From the NCBI GenBank assembly GCA_022448485.1, contig JAKUUI010000015.1, forward strand, positions 1-39,224: a stretch of 39,224 nucleotides of DNA, read 5' to 3'. The notes beneath the pieces were generated by a model that searched no databases, was not told the DNA's origin, and was given only the letters and a program-made list of their open reading frames with translations. A program made the translations under genes and the position numbers. This stretch comes from SAR324 cluster bacterium (lineage in GTDB: Bacteria; SAR324; NAC60-12). Below are positions 1 through 8,469 of the stretch, piece by piece (the first letter of the stretch is position 1; each line of letters opens with the position of its first letter).

Positions 1-549
1 AAGTTCAGCTTCAGATTCATCCCGTGTTGAATCTTCAACAGAAACCTCTTCTTCCGTTTTTGTATCTGATTCAATCTGTTCTTGAACAGTATTAGTCGTA
101 GCTTCCACTTCCGGCTTTTGCTCAGTCTCTTTCTCAACAGGAGCCAAAGTCTTGAACGAATTCAAAATTTTTCCAACATTGGCGCGAACTGTTGGAATGT
201 CAACAAGGTTATTGTCGTCGAAATAAGGATGTTCGGCGGAAATTCCAATTCTTTTCATAATTTTTTGGATGACAACCCGCTCTTCGTCTTCAAACACCCC
301 GTCAGCTCCGGCCACTAAGGCCATTAATTCAATGAGCGCGTGCTTTGCTTCGTCGGATTGTATGTGATTTAACATGCCATCAAGAGAAGTGCTGGATTTC
401 ATTTGTTGTTGTTCTTCGGGAGTGATTGCAGCAGCCTTAAAGGTGGCAATCAGTACTTTTTTTTCGGAAACTTGCATTTCTCTGTCAGCATGGGCCAAAA
501 AGCTCACCACTGATAAAATATTAACTATCTCATCACGGCTGATTGACAT
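1..549 (-). CDS. TerB-like (tellurite-resistance/DnaJ-associated fold) protein, 3' end outside window
   Basis: The reading frame opens at an ATG at 549 with an upstream AGAAAGGAA ribosome site and is still open at base 1, giving 183 residues so far. Residues 1-125 look like a TerB-type helical bundle: two internal repeats each carry an acidic signature, AHADREMQVSE near residue 20 and AGADGVFEDEE near residue 80, resembling the metal-binding ADG..E pattern of TerB domains. From about residue 140 the protein becomes a low-complexity Glu/Thr/Ser tail. TerB-like proteins are usually cytoplasmic or membrane-associated stress proteins of unclear biochemistry. The family call rests on motif resemblance only. 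The gene is divergent from the HNH gene at 695. Confidence 0.6.
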   Translation of the reverse strand, partial: MSISRDEIVNILSVVSFLAHADREMQVSEKKVLIATFKAAAITPEEQQQMKSSTSLDGMLNHIQSDEAKHALIELMALVAGADGVFEDEERVVIQKIMKRIGISAEHPYFDDNNLVDIPTVRANVGKILNSFKTLAPVEKETEQKPEVEATTNTVQEQIESDTKTEEEVSVEDSTRDESEAEL

Positions 550-694
550 AAAATTCCTTTCTAAAAAAACACTCTGTTTGGAGGCAGTTCACTTTTTTTT
601 GTGAACCTAGAAAATTTTATTGCAGTTATGTATAACTAAATTCAGCCAGAAGGTAAAGAAAAATATTTTTTCCCATTGACTGAGGAAGTTACAA
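550..694. promoter_or_regulatory. Divergent intergenic region between TerB-like and HNH genes
   Basis: These 145 bases separate two divergently transcribed genes and must hold both promoters. The stretch is very AT-rich with A and T runs (594-602 and 658-674). I could not pick a convincing -35/-10 pair for either gene. Confidence 0.3.
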
Positions 695-1111
695 ATGGCC
701 CGTAATCTTCGTTACCACCCGGAATGGAGCACAATTTCACGTTATGTAAGGGAGCTGTTTAATTATTATTGTTCCAGATGCGGTCAAGATTGTAGAAATT
801 CAACAAATGCCGAAATGGTGCTGCAAGTCCATCATATTGATGAAAATCCTGGAAACAATACCTTGGAAAATTTGATTCCACTCTGTGCTAGTTGCCATCT
901 TAAAATTGAACGGGAAGCCAGAATACACGCTCCCAATCATGAAAAACAAATGGAATTGTTTGAAAATCAATCGTACATGAGCCAGATGAAAAAAATGCGG
1001 CAGATTGCATTAGCCAAATACGGTTCAGGCCACAAAGCGGGCGTTTCACAATTGGATGCTGAAACGTACGAAATTGAGGCTCTTGAATGGGAAAATAACG
1101 AGCCTTCTTAG
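695..1111 (+). CDS. Small HNH endonuclease family protein
   Basis: This 138-residue protein has a complete HNH zinc-finger nuclease core: C26-x2-C29, the metal/catalytic pair H46-H47 followed by D49, N59, then C64-x2-C67-H68. The order CxxC..HH..N..CxxCH is the McrA-like HNH arrangement. The C-terminal 60 residues are charged and helical-looking with no recognised domain. It is the only plus-strand gene in the first 20 kb, stands alone, and has no obvious toxin-antitoxin or restriction partner beside it. HNH proteins of this size include free-standing nicking nucleases and restriction enzymes; the specific role cannot be told from sequence. It converges on the gene ending at 1164. Confidence 0.8.
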   Translation: MARNLRYHPEWSTISRYVRELFNYYCSRCGQDCRNSTNAEMVLQVHHIDENPGNNTLENLIPLCASCHLKIEREARIHAPNHEKQMELFENQSYMSQMKKMRQIALAKYGSGHKAGVSQLDAETYEIEALEWENNEPS

Positions 1112-1138
1112 ATTTTAAGTTTGCAGTTTGCCTCAAGC

Positions 1139-1164
1139 ATTTTGGTTCAAATGCAGACCAAAAT
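1139..1164. terminator. Possible bidirectional terminator between convergent genes
   Basis: ATTTTGGT at 1139-1146 is the exact complement of ACCAAAAT at 1157-1164, with a 10-base loop. It lies between two converging genes and touches the stop codon of the minus-strand one. The stem is AT-rich and neither side has a long T run, so termination strength is doubtful. Confidence 0.35.
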
Positions 1165-2261
1165 CAGCGTCTTCTTCTTCCGAAACCTCCAAAACTGAAC
1201 CCTCGCCGGCGGCTGCCACCAAAAAATGATTTTCTCCGCGTTGTCGAACGTCTGCGTTGTGTAGCAGCTGGTTTTTTACGAGAGGTTAGACTGCTGCCAA
1301 AACCTCCTCCTGAAGCTTTACGATTGGCCGAACGGAATTTAGTACTTTTAATGTTATTCAGTGATTTTTTTGATGTAGAACGGAACTTGTTGGACGAAAC
1401 ACTTTTTCCACCGGCCGTCTTTGCTGCAGACTTTGCTGGCATTGCTTTTTTCAATGACGATGTGGCGGCAGCACGGCGATTCTTTACAGAACTAACTGCC
1501 ATCGGACTGCCGTAGCCATAGCCGAACCCTCCACCCCACATGAATGGAGGACGAAAGAGCATTGACATCATCATGGATGTCATAAAAAGACTCGTCATGC
1601 TGTAACCCGTACCGTAATACGGAGGATAAGGTGCTCCGGATGATTGATACATCTGCGGGTTTGGTGCGGACTGCATGGTCAGCTGGTCTCCAGAATCACG
1701 GACCACTGAGGCTGTCATGATTTCGATCGACTTGTTTTCAGCAATGTTTCTCCAAGCTTCCTGATCTGAGCCGGAAGGAAGCACACTGACTTCACTGGGG
1801 TCCGGTATCAAAATCGAAAATACCAGAAAATCCGAATCACCCGTTTCCGTTTGGGGCACGATCAAAACAGGATCTGCTATTCCATCCTCATTCAAGTCGA
1901 TGGTGCTGATATCACGGATCTTATTAGAAATTATACTGACCAGCGTTGGTAAAAATTTTTCTTCAGAAACATTTGCTTGAGTCGCTTCTTTTAAGGCTTC
2001 TGATGTGATCGCCGGAACCAGTTTCGGGTCTAGGTGTTCTGTAAGATCAATTCCAAGTTTTTCAAGGGCTTTGGAATTGAGTTGGTTACTGACTCCGATT
2101 GGAACATTCTGAGAAGAAAAATTGTAACCCACATTATCTCGAGTTTTATCTTCCCCAAAAAATACCCAGTAGACCCCTAAAATCAATATTGCAGTTAAAA
2201 TTCCCTGGGTGGAAAACAATTTTTGTAGCCAATCGGGCGGCTCGTTGTCTTTTTCTTTCAT
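1164..2261 (-). CDS. Single-pass membrane protein with Gly/Met-rich middle and strongly basic C-terminal tail
   Basis: This 365-residue protein of unknown function has one clear N-terminal membrane segment at about residues 20-36, so it is probably anchored in the inner membrane. Residues 40-195 look globular and contain a calcium-loop-like motif D122-x-N124-x-D126-G127-x2-D130, as in FG-GAP/dockerin-type repeats. Residues 205-255 are rich in Tyr, Pro, Met and Gly. Residues 258-365 are dominated by Lys, Arg and Ser, ending in GRRRR, like a histone or nucleic-acid-binding tail. The middle (MTSMMMSMLFRPPF) could be a second hydrophobic segment. I recognise no named family. It follows metA by about 100 bases and may have its own promoter. 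Confidence 0.7.
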   Translation of the reverse strand: MKEKDNEPPDWLQKLFSTQGILTAILILGVYWVFFGEDKTRDNVGYNFSSQNVPIGVSNQLNSKALEKLGIDLTEHLDPKLVPAITSEALKEATQANVSEEKFLPTLVSIISNKIRDISTIDLNEDGIADPVLIVPQTETGDSDFLVFSILIPDPSEVSVLPSGSDQEAWRNIAENKSIEIMTASVVRDSGDQLTMQSAPNPQMYQSSGAPYPPYYGTGYSMTSLFMTSMMMSMLFRPPFMWGGGFGYGYGSPMAVSSVKNRRAAATSSLKKAMPAKSAAKTAGGKSVSSNKFRSTSKKSLNNIKSTKFRSANRKASGGGFGSSLTSRKKPAATQRRRSTTRRKSFFGGSRRRGFSFGGFGRRRR

Positions 2262-2364
2262 AATTTTCTTTATTTGTTGTCGCTAGTCCGCCTAAGTTTT
2301 AAGTTAATTGTTACCAGTAAAACTTGACCTAGGTGTGTAAAAGGCGCAAGTCAAATCCTTAATT

Positions 2365-3303
2365 TTAGCGAGTATCTCTTCCGGAGACCGTCAAATCTGT
2401 GTCAACGCTCATATCATGTGTGCTGACTCTGAGGTAACAATAGCGGACCCACTGTGTGAAAAAAGTGTTACGGTGTGAGCGCCAGAGATTGAGGGGATTG
2501 TCAAAATCAAAATTTGCCGGGGGCAGTACTGCAGGGTTGTCCTGGTCGCGTTTAGCTTCTTCGGCAAGTCGGGTTGCATTGTATTCAGGATGTCCTGTGT
2601 GCGCAATGAAACGATCGTCTGCGGTAGAAAAAATTGTATAGCCTGCTTGTTGGCCGTATGCCAGCAATTTTAAACGGCCAGCATTTGAAGCCTCTTCCAT
2701 TGCCTCATCAGGAATTCCTGCATGCCGACTTTGGGGACAGAAGAATACGTCATCCAGCTCACCAATGATTGGATGGGAGGGAGCCAGGTTTTTCAGCTCA
2801 AAAACTCCAAAAAGTTTTTGATCATAGTTGAATTTATTCACACCTTCTAAATAGGCCATCACAAACCCTGCCCAGCACAGTCCGAGTGTACTAGGAATAT
2901 TCTGACGTGCATCATTTAATATTGATTTGATTTCTTTCCAGTAATGAACATCCTCAAAATGAATAGTCTCCACAGGAGCCCCCGTTAAGATCAGGCCATC
3001 CAAAGGTTGCTCACGAGTTGCCTCTTCATAAGTTACGTAAATGTCTTCAACATGTTTTGGTTCCCAAGATTTGTAACCATGAGATTCCAGACGAATCCAA
3101 ATTGGCTCCAACTGCAAAACTGAAAGTCCTAAAGGATGGAGGATATTAAATTCATATTTTTCTCCAAGCGGCATTATATTGAGGATTCCAATCCTGAGTG
3201 GACGAATATCCTGTCGTTTTGCCTGAGAAGGCGCAATCCAACGGATGCCATTATTTTCCAAAATGGGAACTGCGTGATAATCAGGACTAACGATAAGGGT
3301 CAT
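2365..3303 (-). CDS. metA: Homoserine O-acyltransferase, MetA family (predicted acetyl-CoA type)
   Basis: Acylates L-homoserine at the first committed step of methionine synthesis in the cytoplasm. The 312-residue length is typical of MetA. The family triad is present: nucleophile C143 in GLCWAG, with H238 and E240 in HTGHPE. In this family a Glu near position 111 (TGAPVE) favours acetyl-CoA and a Gly favours succinyl-CoA; here the residue is E112, so the enzyme is predicted to make O-acetylhomoserine although many databases will call it a succinyltransferase. The start at 3303 is followed directly by the conserved N-terminal region; the upstream GAGAACAG is only a weak ribosome site. A SAM-type riboswitch lies in the long leader, consistent with methionine/SAM feedback control. 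Confidence 0.93.
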   Translation of the reverse strand: MTLIVSPDYHAVPILENNGIRWIAPSQAKRQDIRPLRIGILNIMPLGEKYEFNILHPLGLSVLQLEPIWIRLESHGYKSWEPKHVEDIYVTYEEATREQPLDGLILTGAPVETIHFEDVHYWKEIKSILNDARQNIPSTLGLCWAGFVMAYLEGVNKFNYDQKLFGVFELKNLAPSHPIIGELDDVFFCPQSRHAGIPDEAMEEASNAGRLKLLAYGQQAGYTIFSTADDRFIAHTGHPEYNATRLAEEAKRDQDNPAVLPPANFDFDNPLNLWRSHRNTFFTQWVRYCYLRVSTHDMSVDTDLTVSGRDTR

Positions 3304-3580
3304 AAGCTGTTCTCAGTAAAATGAACTGTTTTTGATGATTAACTGATAAAAGTGCCTGATGCAAATGAAAGAGTTTTTTTATTAATCTCTTGGCAAGGAA
3401 TAAATAATCAAAGGGAATAAAATCTCCATATCACGAAAAACGATTATAACTCAATGTATTTCTGCATGTATTTAATCTGTCACAAAATACAATAAATTTG
3501 CGAGAACTACACTGGTGAAAAAAACGGGATAGACGAAAATCAAAAAAAGCGGGCCAAAAATAGAAGCATTCCAGCACTTT

Positions 3581-3604
3581 ACTCGAATCGAGTCGCATCG
3601 ACTC
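3581..3604 (-). promoter_or_regulatory. Alternative hairpins overlapping riboswitch P1 (probable expression platform)
   Basis: GAGTCG-ATG-CGACTC (3604-3590) can form a perfect 6-bp hairpin that consumes the 3' strand of riboswitch P1. ACTCGA-T-TCGAGT (3593-3581) is a second hairpin that competes with the first. The structures are mutually exclusive, as expected of a switch. T runs follow at about 3550 and 3520, but I could not fold a strong terminator stem directly before them. The remainder of the leader to 3304 shows nothing else I can support. Confidence 0.5.
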
Positions 3605-3703
3605 CACCCGGAAATATCCAGGTGGGCTGGCATTAGCACCTTTATACTGAAAAAGGATGCTCGACACTTCAAAGGGCCAGATCCCTCAGTGTCATCTTGA
3701 TAC
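3595..3703 (-). ncRNA. SAM riboswitch aptamer (SAM-I/SAM-IV clan) in the metA leader
   Basis: On the minus strand this segment carries the SAM-clan core in the correct order. P1 is GTATC (3703-3699) with GATGC (3599-3595). P2 is GACAC (3693-3689) with GTGTC (3667-3663), enclosing the kink-turn/pseudoknot strand GAGGGATCTGGCCC and TTTGAA. P3 is GCATCC (3660-3655) with GGTGC (3640-3636), followed by the hallmark GGTGCTAATGCCAGC. P4 is a 9-bp hairpin at 3625-3604. The layout matches SAM-I, though P1 is short and the 3' flank has extra hairpins. It sits about 290 bases upstream of metA, the expected target. The identification is from conserved sequence and pairing by eye; no covariance model was run. 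Confidence 0.85.
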
Positions 3704-3715
3704 AAAGTCCGATCC

Positions 3716-3743
3716 AAGCTAGCACAATCAAAATGAAAGTCAA
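3716..3743 (-). promoter_or_regulatory. Candidate sigma-70 promoter for the metA leader
   Basis: TTGACT (3743-3738), a 16-base spacer and TAGCTT (3721-3716) preceded by TG (extended -10) would start transcription near 3709, a few bases before the riboswitch P1 stem at 3703. The -10 match is only moderate; position relative to the aptamer is the main support. Confidence 0.5.
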
Positions 3744-3777
3744 ACTATTTTGATCACTTTATCTGGATGCAGTGATT

Positions 3778-6700
3778 TCATATTACTGATGGACTCATCA
3801 GTACTTGTTTGAGGGATTCCTCAAAGTCTGATTTAACTATTTTTTTATGATCGGAGGGTGTGATGTAGAATGTATCAATAACCTGGTGACCAATAGTTGT
3901 GATCACGGCTTGCTGAATGGTCACACCCACATAATCAAAAGCACTGACCATTTTGTAATAAACCAGCGGTGCATCTTCAGCAGTAATTTTAATGCGAAGG
4001 TAGTTTTTGTCTTGTCTGGAAAAATCTGTTTTGTCTCGGGAATCTCCATTCAAAATCGGGAAATCCCTGGGAGCATCATTATTTGTTTCTTTGACCATGT
4101 ACCCTTTTTTGTCATCTTTAAGGTACTCCAGTTGAAGTTTTGTGTCGTAAAGAAAAGTATGTGACTGAATTTTGAATGCAGGCGGTGTATTTCTTCTGAT
4201 TGAAGTTTCTAACTCCCGTGGAAAAATCACGTTATCCTCATCACTTTTTGATACCTTGAGATAATAGCAAAAGGCAACTTTACCGCTCGCAAATTGGATC
4301 TGGTTGATCTTTGCCGATTCAATGTTTAGGTGTTTTAAATTTAAGGTGTAAGCAATGCGGCTGTGAATTTGGGGCTGGTCATGGACATAAATCAAAAGTC
4401 CGTTCAGTCGTCCTCGCGCATTGGTGATCACGTTTACAATTGCAGGCCGTTCAAGCCGATTGAAAATTGAGAGATTTTCCGCAAGCATTCCTGGAGGAGA
4501 ACTGAGCAGAAAACGATTTGGGAATGCCGCAAAAAACCAGTTAATCATCGGGCTGTACAATCCTGTCAGGGCCATCAAAGTTTTATTGCTGAGAGATTGC
4601 CGGATGGTCCGAATAAATTTGTCTGTTGTTTGATCAGTGCTCTGTTTATCAAGTGAACCCAATTTAAGGTCACGCCACAAGGCGTGTAATTCATCTTCTG
4701 ATTTTTCGAGAAGTTTCCGCTCCTCATGGCTAATATGTTCTAAAGGTGCCAGTAAAACAGATTCCAGGTTTTCACTGAGGCTCCTGTTAATCAATAGATC
4801 AATACGAGTATCTGTTTCCAAATCAGTCTTTTTAATATCAAGGTATGTCTGGATGAAATCTATTGAATCCTTTTGCATTTTAGTGGGTCGCATTTCAGCA
4901 AAAACCCTATATGTTTCTTCAAAAAATGTTCTCAATCCACGCGTGGACCGGGCATTGCCGTCACTAACAGAAATGTAATCTGAAATATTGCACAGGAAAA
5001 GCAAAATTACATTGATCAGGTTGCGGTCTGCAATCTCAAAAAATCTTTGTAAAGCTTGATCGAAATATGCGGAGGTTCTGCTGAGTTGAACAACTGTCAT
5101 ATGATGTACAATGAGCAAAGAAACAAGAGTGAATAATTCCTGGTCATCATAACCGATGCGCTCTAAAGCTTTTACTGCCATCGCTGTTCCTGAGACCTCA
5201 TGCTCACTTCGTGGATCAATTTTTCCCACATCGTGGAATAAAACACCCCATTTAAGGGCAAGGATATGCTTTGGTTCGAGATACTGATGTAATTCAGGAT
5301 AATCTTTTTTGAGTCTGTCCAGTTCTTTTTGTGTACGATCCAGCGCATTGAGTGAATGAGCGCAGACAGGATGTTGATGGTAAGCAAGATTTCGGAGCAA
5401 AAAACGCATCTTGTTTGTTTCAGGAATGAAACAACCCATCAAAGTACGTGGCTGATTTGCCGCATTGATTGGTTCACAAATTTCGAACATAATCCGCCAG
5501 GCATTCGCGGCAAAAGGCGTCAGCATGAGCTTGGTAAAGCATTCCGAAATCTGCGAACCGTAAGATTCAATGACGTCCGGTGTCAAAATCCGGATCAAGT
5601 CCGCCATCTCGTCCTTGAGATCAAAAGATAAATCATACTCAGATTGCCCCACATATTCAAAGAGCTCAAGTAATGCTGACGGATCGTTGAAAATAAGAGA
5701 TATCGGAACTTGTGGCAATCCTTCCAGTGCATGAACCTCTACAATAAGCCGCTTTCCCAGATGAACGACAACTTGGAAATTTGAGAAAGTCCGTACTATG
5801 GTTCGATCCAGCAGTCGTTGCAAAATTGCCTGCGAGAGATCTTGAATATGATTCACCATTTGCAGACGATAGCGGTCAAAATCGTCAATATTCTGGAAAC
5901 GTTGTTTCTTGAGCAGATAAAGGCGTTCTGCAGCATCATTGATGATGTTAATTTGAATATCTTTTTCGGAAAGGCCACTTTCCCGTGCTTCATCGTCAAA
6001 GTGGAACTTTTTTGCGGTCGCAGAAAAGTTGCGCAAGTCGTACAAGAATTCCAGGGCCTGACAAAGTTTGAATCCCTGACGCGGCGATATAATTCGCTTT
6101 TGTATCAAAAGGGCTAGCATATCTACAGTTTGATTCGGAAAAACGCCAAAAGTTGCAGCCGCCAGCCAAAGTGGGATTTGCAAAGAGCGCAAACCACCCT
6201 GATCTTCCTTGAGATTCATATGACTCAGTCCAGGAACTGCGCGATCATGGTAATCACGAATTTGACTCAGGACGAATGTCTCATAGGGCAGTGTCTGAAA
6301 AAATCTGCGTTTCAGGGCATTTGCTAAATTATTACTGCCAACTAAAACTCGGCTTTCCAAAATGGCCGGAATGGTGTGGATGGTACCGGGATCTTTGAAA
6401 CGAGATAAGTCTTCGTTTAATTCAAAATATTGGTGTGCCGTTTCTATCCCTGCTATGCGGAGTAAATGCTCAATATGAATGATGAGCTGTCGGCAAATTT
6501 CTGATCCTCCGGGGCCTAATTGCTGTGTATCCAGGCAATAACCCAAATCCCGATCGGAGGCAAAACTCAGTTCAGCGCGGCCGTAACCTCCTCTGGCAAA
6601 GATGACCAAATGATTGAGCAAAAAGTCCCTTTTTATTTTGGATTTCTGTGCCAGAGGCAAGTGCTTTTCCAACTCTTTCAGGCGTTCAATATGATTCTCA

Positions 6701-7236
6701 ATTTCATGAATCAATTCGGCTTCGATGCTTTTGTAATATTTCAGCATCTGCCTTTGTTCCGGTTCACCAGGATTTGATTCTAGCTTCTTGATTTGTGTCT
6801 GGATAAGATCGAGTTTTTTATTTTTTTTCGGGAGAGATCTTTTTTTATATTGATGCTCTTTTTTGAGATCTTCTTTAATCTTTTCTTTCAAGATTGGGAG
6901 ATCAGCTAACGCATATTCGAAAGCAGCATGGATTATGCTGTCCAGGAGGCGAGTATTTAGTGAAAGAGTATCAAAGGAGTTATTGGTGCAGAGGCTGCTT
7001 TCAACAATTTTATTATATTGTTTCTCATAATATTCTGCAATAACAGTTGCAAACACTTTTTCACGTGCAGCAAGGTATTCAAAAGTTTGGTCGGTTTCAA
7101 CTTTTAAAGGCCGCCAAACTTTTTGCAGGTGTTTGAGAAGGTCCTCTTTATGTTCTTCAAGCTCTTCCAGATCCTCAGTGAAGAGGAACGGAGAAAGAAA
7201 AGGATAATTTTCGATTGGAGAAAAATTAGTATCCAT
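3778..7236 (-). CDS. glnD: Bifunctional PII uridylyltransferase/uridylyl-removing enzyme, long form
   Basis: Senses glutamine and modifies the PII nitrogen-regulatory protein in the cytoplasm. Domain order matches GlnD: nucleotidyltransferase with GGYGRAEL and SDRD (residues 216-230, D228 and D230 as metal ligands), an intermediate helical region, an HD hydrolase domain with H668-D669 in HDVGK and H711-H712, then two ACT-type domains at about 938-995 and 1082-1145. At 1152 residues it is some 260 longer than the usual 890. About 200 extra residues lie before the transferase domain and are charged, probably coiled-coil (about 118-200). The start at 7236 has no clear ribosome site. No glnB/glnA is adjacent. 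A specialised PII-like signalling role is possible. Confidence 0.88.
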   Translation of the reverse strand: MDTNFSPIENYPFLSPFLFTEDLEELEEHKEDLLKHLQKVWRPLKVETDQTFEYLAAREKVFATVIAEYYEKQYNKIVESSLCTNNSFDTLSLNTRLLDSIIHAAFEYALADLPILKEKIKEDLKKEHQYKKRSLPKKNKKLDLIQTQIKKLESNPGEPEQRQMLKYYKSIEAELIHEIENHIERLKELEKHLPLAQKSKIKRDFLLNHLVIFARGGYGRAELSFASDRDLGYCLDTQQLGPGGSEICRQLIIHIEHLLRIAGIETAHQYFELNEDLSRFKDPGTIHTIPAILESRVLVGSNNLANALKRRFFQTLPYETFVLSQIRDYHDRAVPGLSHMNLKEDQGGLRSLQIPLWLAAATFGVFPNQTVDMLALLIQKRIISPRQGFKLCQALEFLYDLRNFSATAKKFHFDDEARESGLSEKDIQINIINDAAERLYLLKKQRFQNIDDFDRYRLQMVNHIQDLSQAILQRLLDRTIVRTFSNFQVVVHLGKRLIVEVHALEGLPQVPISLIFNDPSALLELFEYVGQSEYDLSFDLKDEMADLIRILTPDVIESYGSQISECFTKLMLTPFAANAWRIMFEICEPINAANQPRTLMGCFIPETNKMRFLLRNLAYHQHPVCAHSLNALDRTQKELDRLKKDYPELHQYLEPKHILALKWGVLFHDVGKIDPRSEHEVSGTAMAVKALERIGYDDQELFTLVSLLIVHHMTVVQLSRTSAYFDQALQRFFEIADRNLINVILLFLCNISDYISVSDGNARSTRGLRTFFEETYRVFAEMRPTKMQKDSIDFIQTYLDIKKTDLETDTRIDLLINRSLSENLESVLLAPLEHISHEERKLLEKSEDELHALWRDLKLGSLDKQSTDQTTDKFIRTIRQSLSNKTLMALTGLYSPMINWFFAAFPNRFLLSSPPGMLAENLSIFNRLERPAIVNVITNARGRLNGLLIYVHDQPQIHSRIAYTLNLKHLNIESAKINQIQFASGKVAFCYYLKVSKSDEDNVIFPRELETSIRRNTPPAFKIQSHTFLYDTKLQLEYLKDDKKGYMVKETNNDAPRDFPILNGDSRDKTDFSRQDKNYLRIKITAEDAPLVYYKMVSAFDYVGVTIQQAVITTIGHQVIDTFYITPSDHKKIVKSDFEESLKQVLMSPSVI

Positions 7237-7388
7237 GAGGGGATAACTGGTAACTATTGACTGGTGAAAGGTTTTTATTCGACACTCTTTAGATATTCAA
7301 TTGCCATTAAAACGCGTGATCTCGCGATGTCCTAACACCTGATTATTTCATCTCTAAGCTTTTCAGTGAACTTAGCTGAGAAAATTAT

Positions 7389-8453
7389 TCAAATTAGATT
7401 TACTTGAGATAGGGGTGGACCTGAAATCCCCAAATGTGTATAAGCCCGTTCGGTCGCTATCCTACCTCGTGGAGTACGCAGCAAAAAACCCTTAAGCAGT
7501 AAAAAAGGTTCATACACGTCTTCAATCGTATCTTTTTCTTCGCAGACTGCAGCAGAAAGGGTGCTTAGTCCAACTGGACCTCCGCTAAATTTTTCAATGA
7601 TAGTTTCAAGAATGTGACAATCCATTTGATCCAGACCTTCCAAATCAATTCTCATTTTTTCCAAACTTCGCTCAACTAAAGGCAAAGTAATCACTCCGGA
7701 TGTTTCCATGTCTGCAAAATCTCTGGAGCGCTTCAACAGGCGGTTTGCAATTCGGGGAGTACCTCTAGCTCTGCGGGCCAGTTCGAAAGACGCTTCTTCC
7801 ACAATTTCAATTCCAAGTAGTGATGCTGCGCGCAAAATGATAGTTTTTAGATCTTCCGGCTCATAAAAATTTAGCCGGAACTGTATTCCAAAACGCTCTC
7901 TCAAAGGTGAAGAGAGCAGACCAGCACGTGTTGTTGCGCCAACCAGAGTAAAATGCGGTAAATCAATTTTTACCGTGCGTGCGCCTGGACCTTCTCCGAT
8001 AATAATGTCGAGTGTAAAATCTTCCATTGCACCGTAAAGTACTTCTTCAACTACCCTGTTCAATCGGTGTATTTCGTCAATAAACAAAATACTGCGGGGC
8101 TCCAGGTTGGTGAGAATTGCGGCCAAATCACCCTGGCGTTCAATGACAGGGCCGGAAGTGGAGCGTAGCTGCACTTCCATTTCACGTGCAAAAATATTTG
8201 CGAGTGTCGTTTTCCCCAATCCTGGCGGACCGCTCAAAAGGACGTGATCCAGGGCATGTTTGCGTTTTTTTGCAGCACCAATATAAACTTCCAGATTTTC
8301 CTTAATTTCTTTCTGGCCAATATAGTCCTTTAAACGTTCCGGACGCAAAGATTGGTCAAATTGCTCACCCAGTTGGGTTTCTGGAGCAACCATTCGTTCT
8401 TTAGAATTTTCCAAAAGATTGGAAGTTTCAGTGTCCACAGTTTGGTCCTGCAT
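7389..8453 (-). CDS. ruvB: Holliday junction branch migration helicase RuvB
   Basis: Hexameric AAA+ motor that drives branch migration of Holliday junctions with RuvA and RuvC in recombinational repair. The 354-residue length is typical. Walker A GPPGLGKT is at 75-82, Walker B FIDEIH at 124-129, the sensor GATTRAG at 172-178 and the Arg finger region in SSPLRERFG at 181-189, followed by the RuvB winged-helix C-terminus ([17 protein letters not shown]). It begins 16 bases after the stop of the CDP-alcohol transferase gene and is probably co-transcribed with it. ruvA and ruvC are not alongside, which is less common. Residues 1-30 are a variable extension. Confidence 0.97.
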   Translation of the reverse strand: MQDQTVDTETSNLLENSKERMVAPETQLGEQFDQSLRPERLKDYIGQKEIKENLEVYIGAAKKRKHALDHVLLSGPPGLGKTTLANIFAREMEVQLRSTSGPVIERQGDLAAILTNLEPRSILFIDEIHRLNRVVEEVLYGAMEDFTLDIIIGEGPGARTVKIDLPHFTLVGATTRAGLLSSPLRERFGIQFRLNFYEPEDLKTIILRAASLLGIEIVEEASFELARRARGTPRIANRLLKRSRDFADMETSGVITLPLVERSLEKMRIDLEGLDQMDCHILETIIEKFSGGPVGLSTLSAAVCEEKDTIEDVYEPFLLLKGFLLRTPRGRIATERAYTHLGISGPPLSQVNLI

Positions 8454-8469
8454 GGGCGTTCATGAAGAG

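Noticed and set aside
82-604. Plus-strand open frames near the left edge
   Set aside because: They are antisense to the TerB-like frame, which has a good ribosome site, a recognisable domain and remains open to the edge.
3542-3560. T run after GGCCCGC downstream of the riboswitch as an intrinsic terminator
   Set aside because: No adjacent complementary GC stem could be found; only a distant 5-bp pairing with the P4 arm, too weak to claim.
3431-3717. Two overlapping small minus-strand open frames upstream of metA
   Set aside because: They lie over the SAM riboswitch and its leader, have no ribosome site and no protein-like composition.
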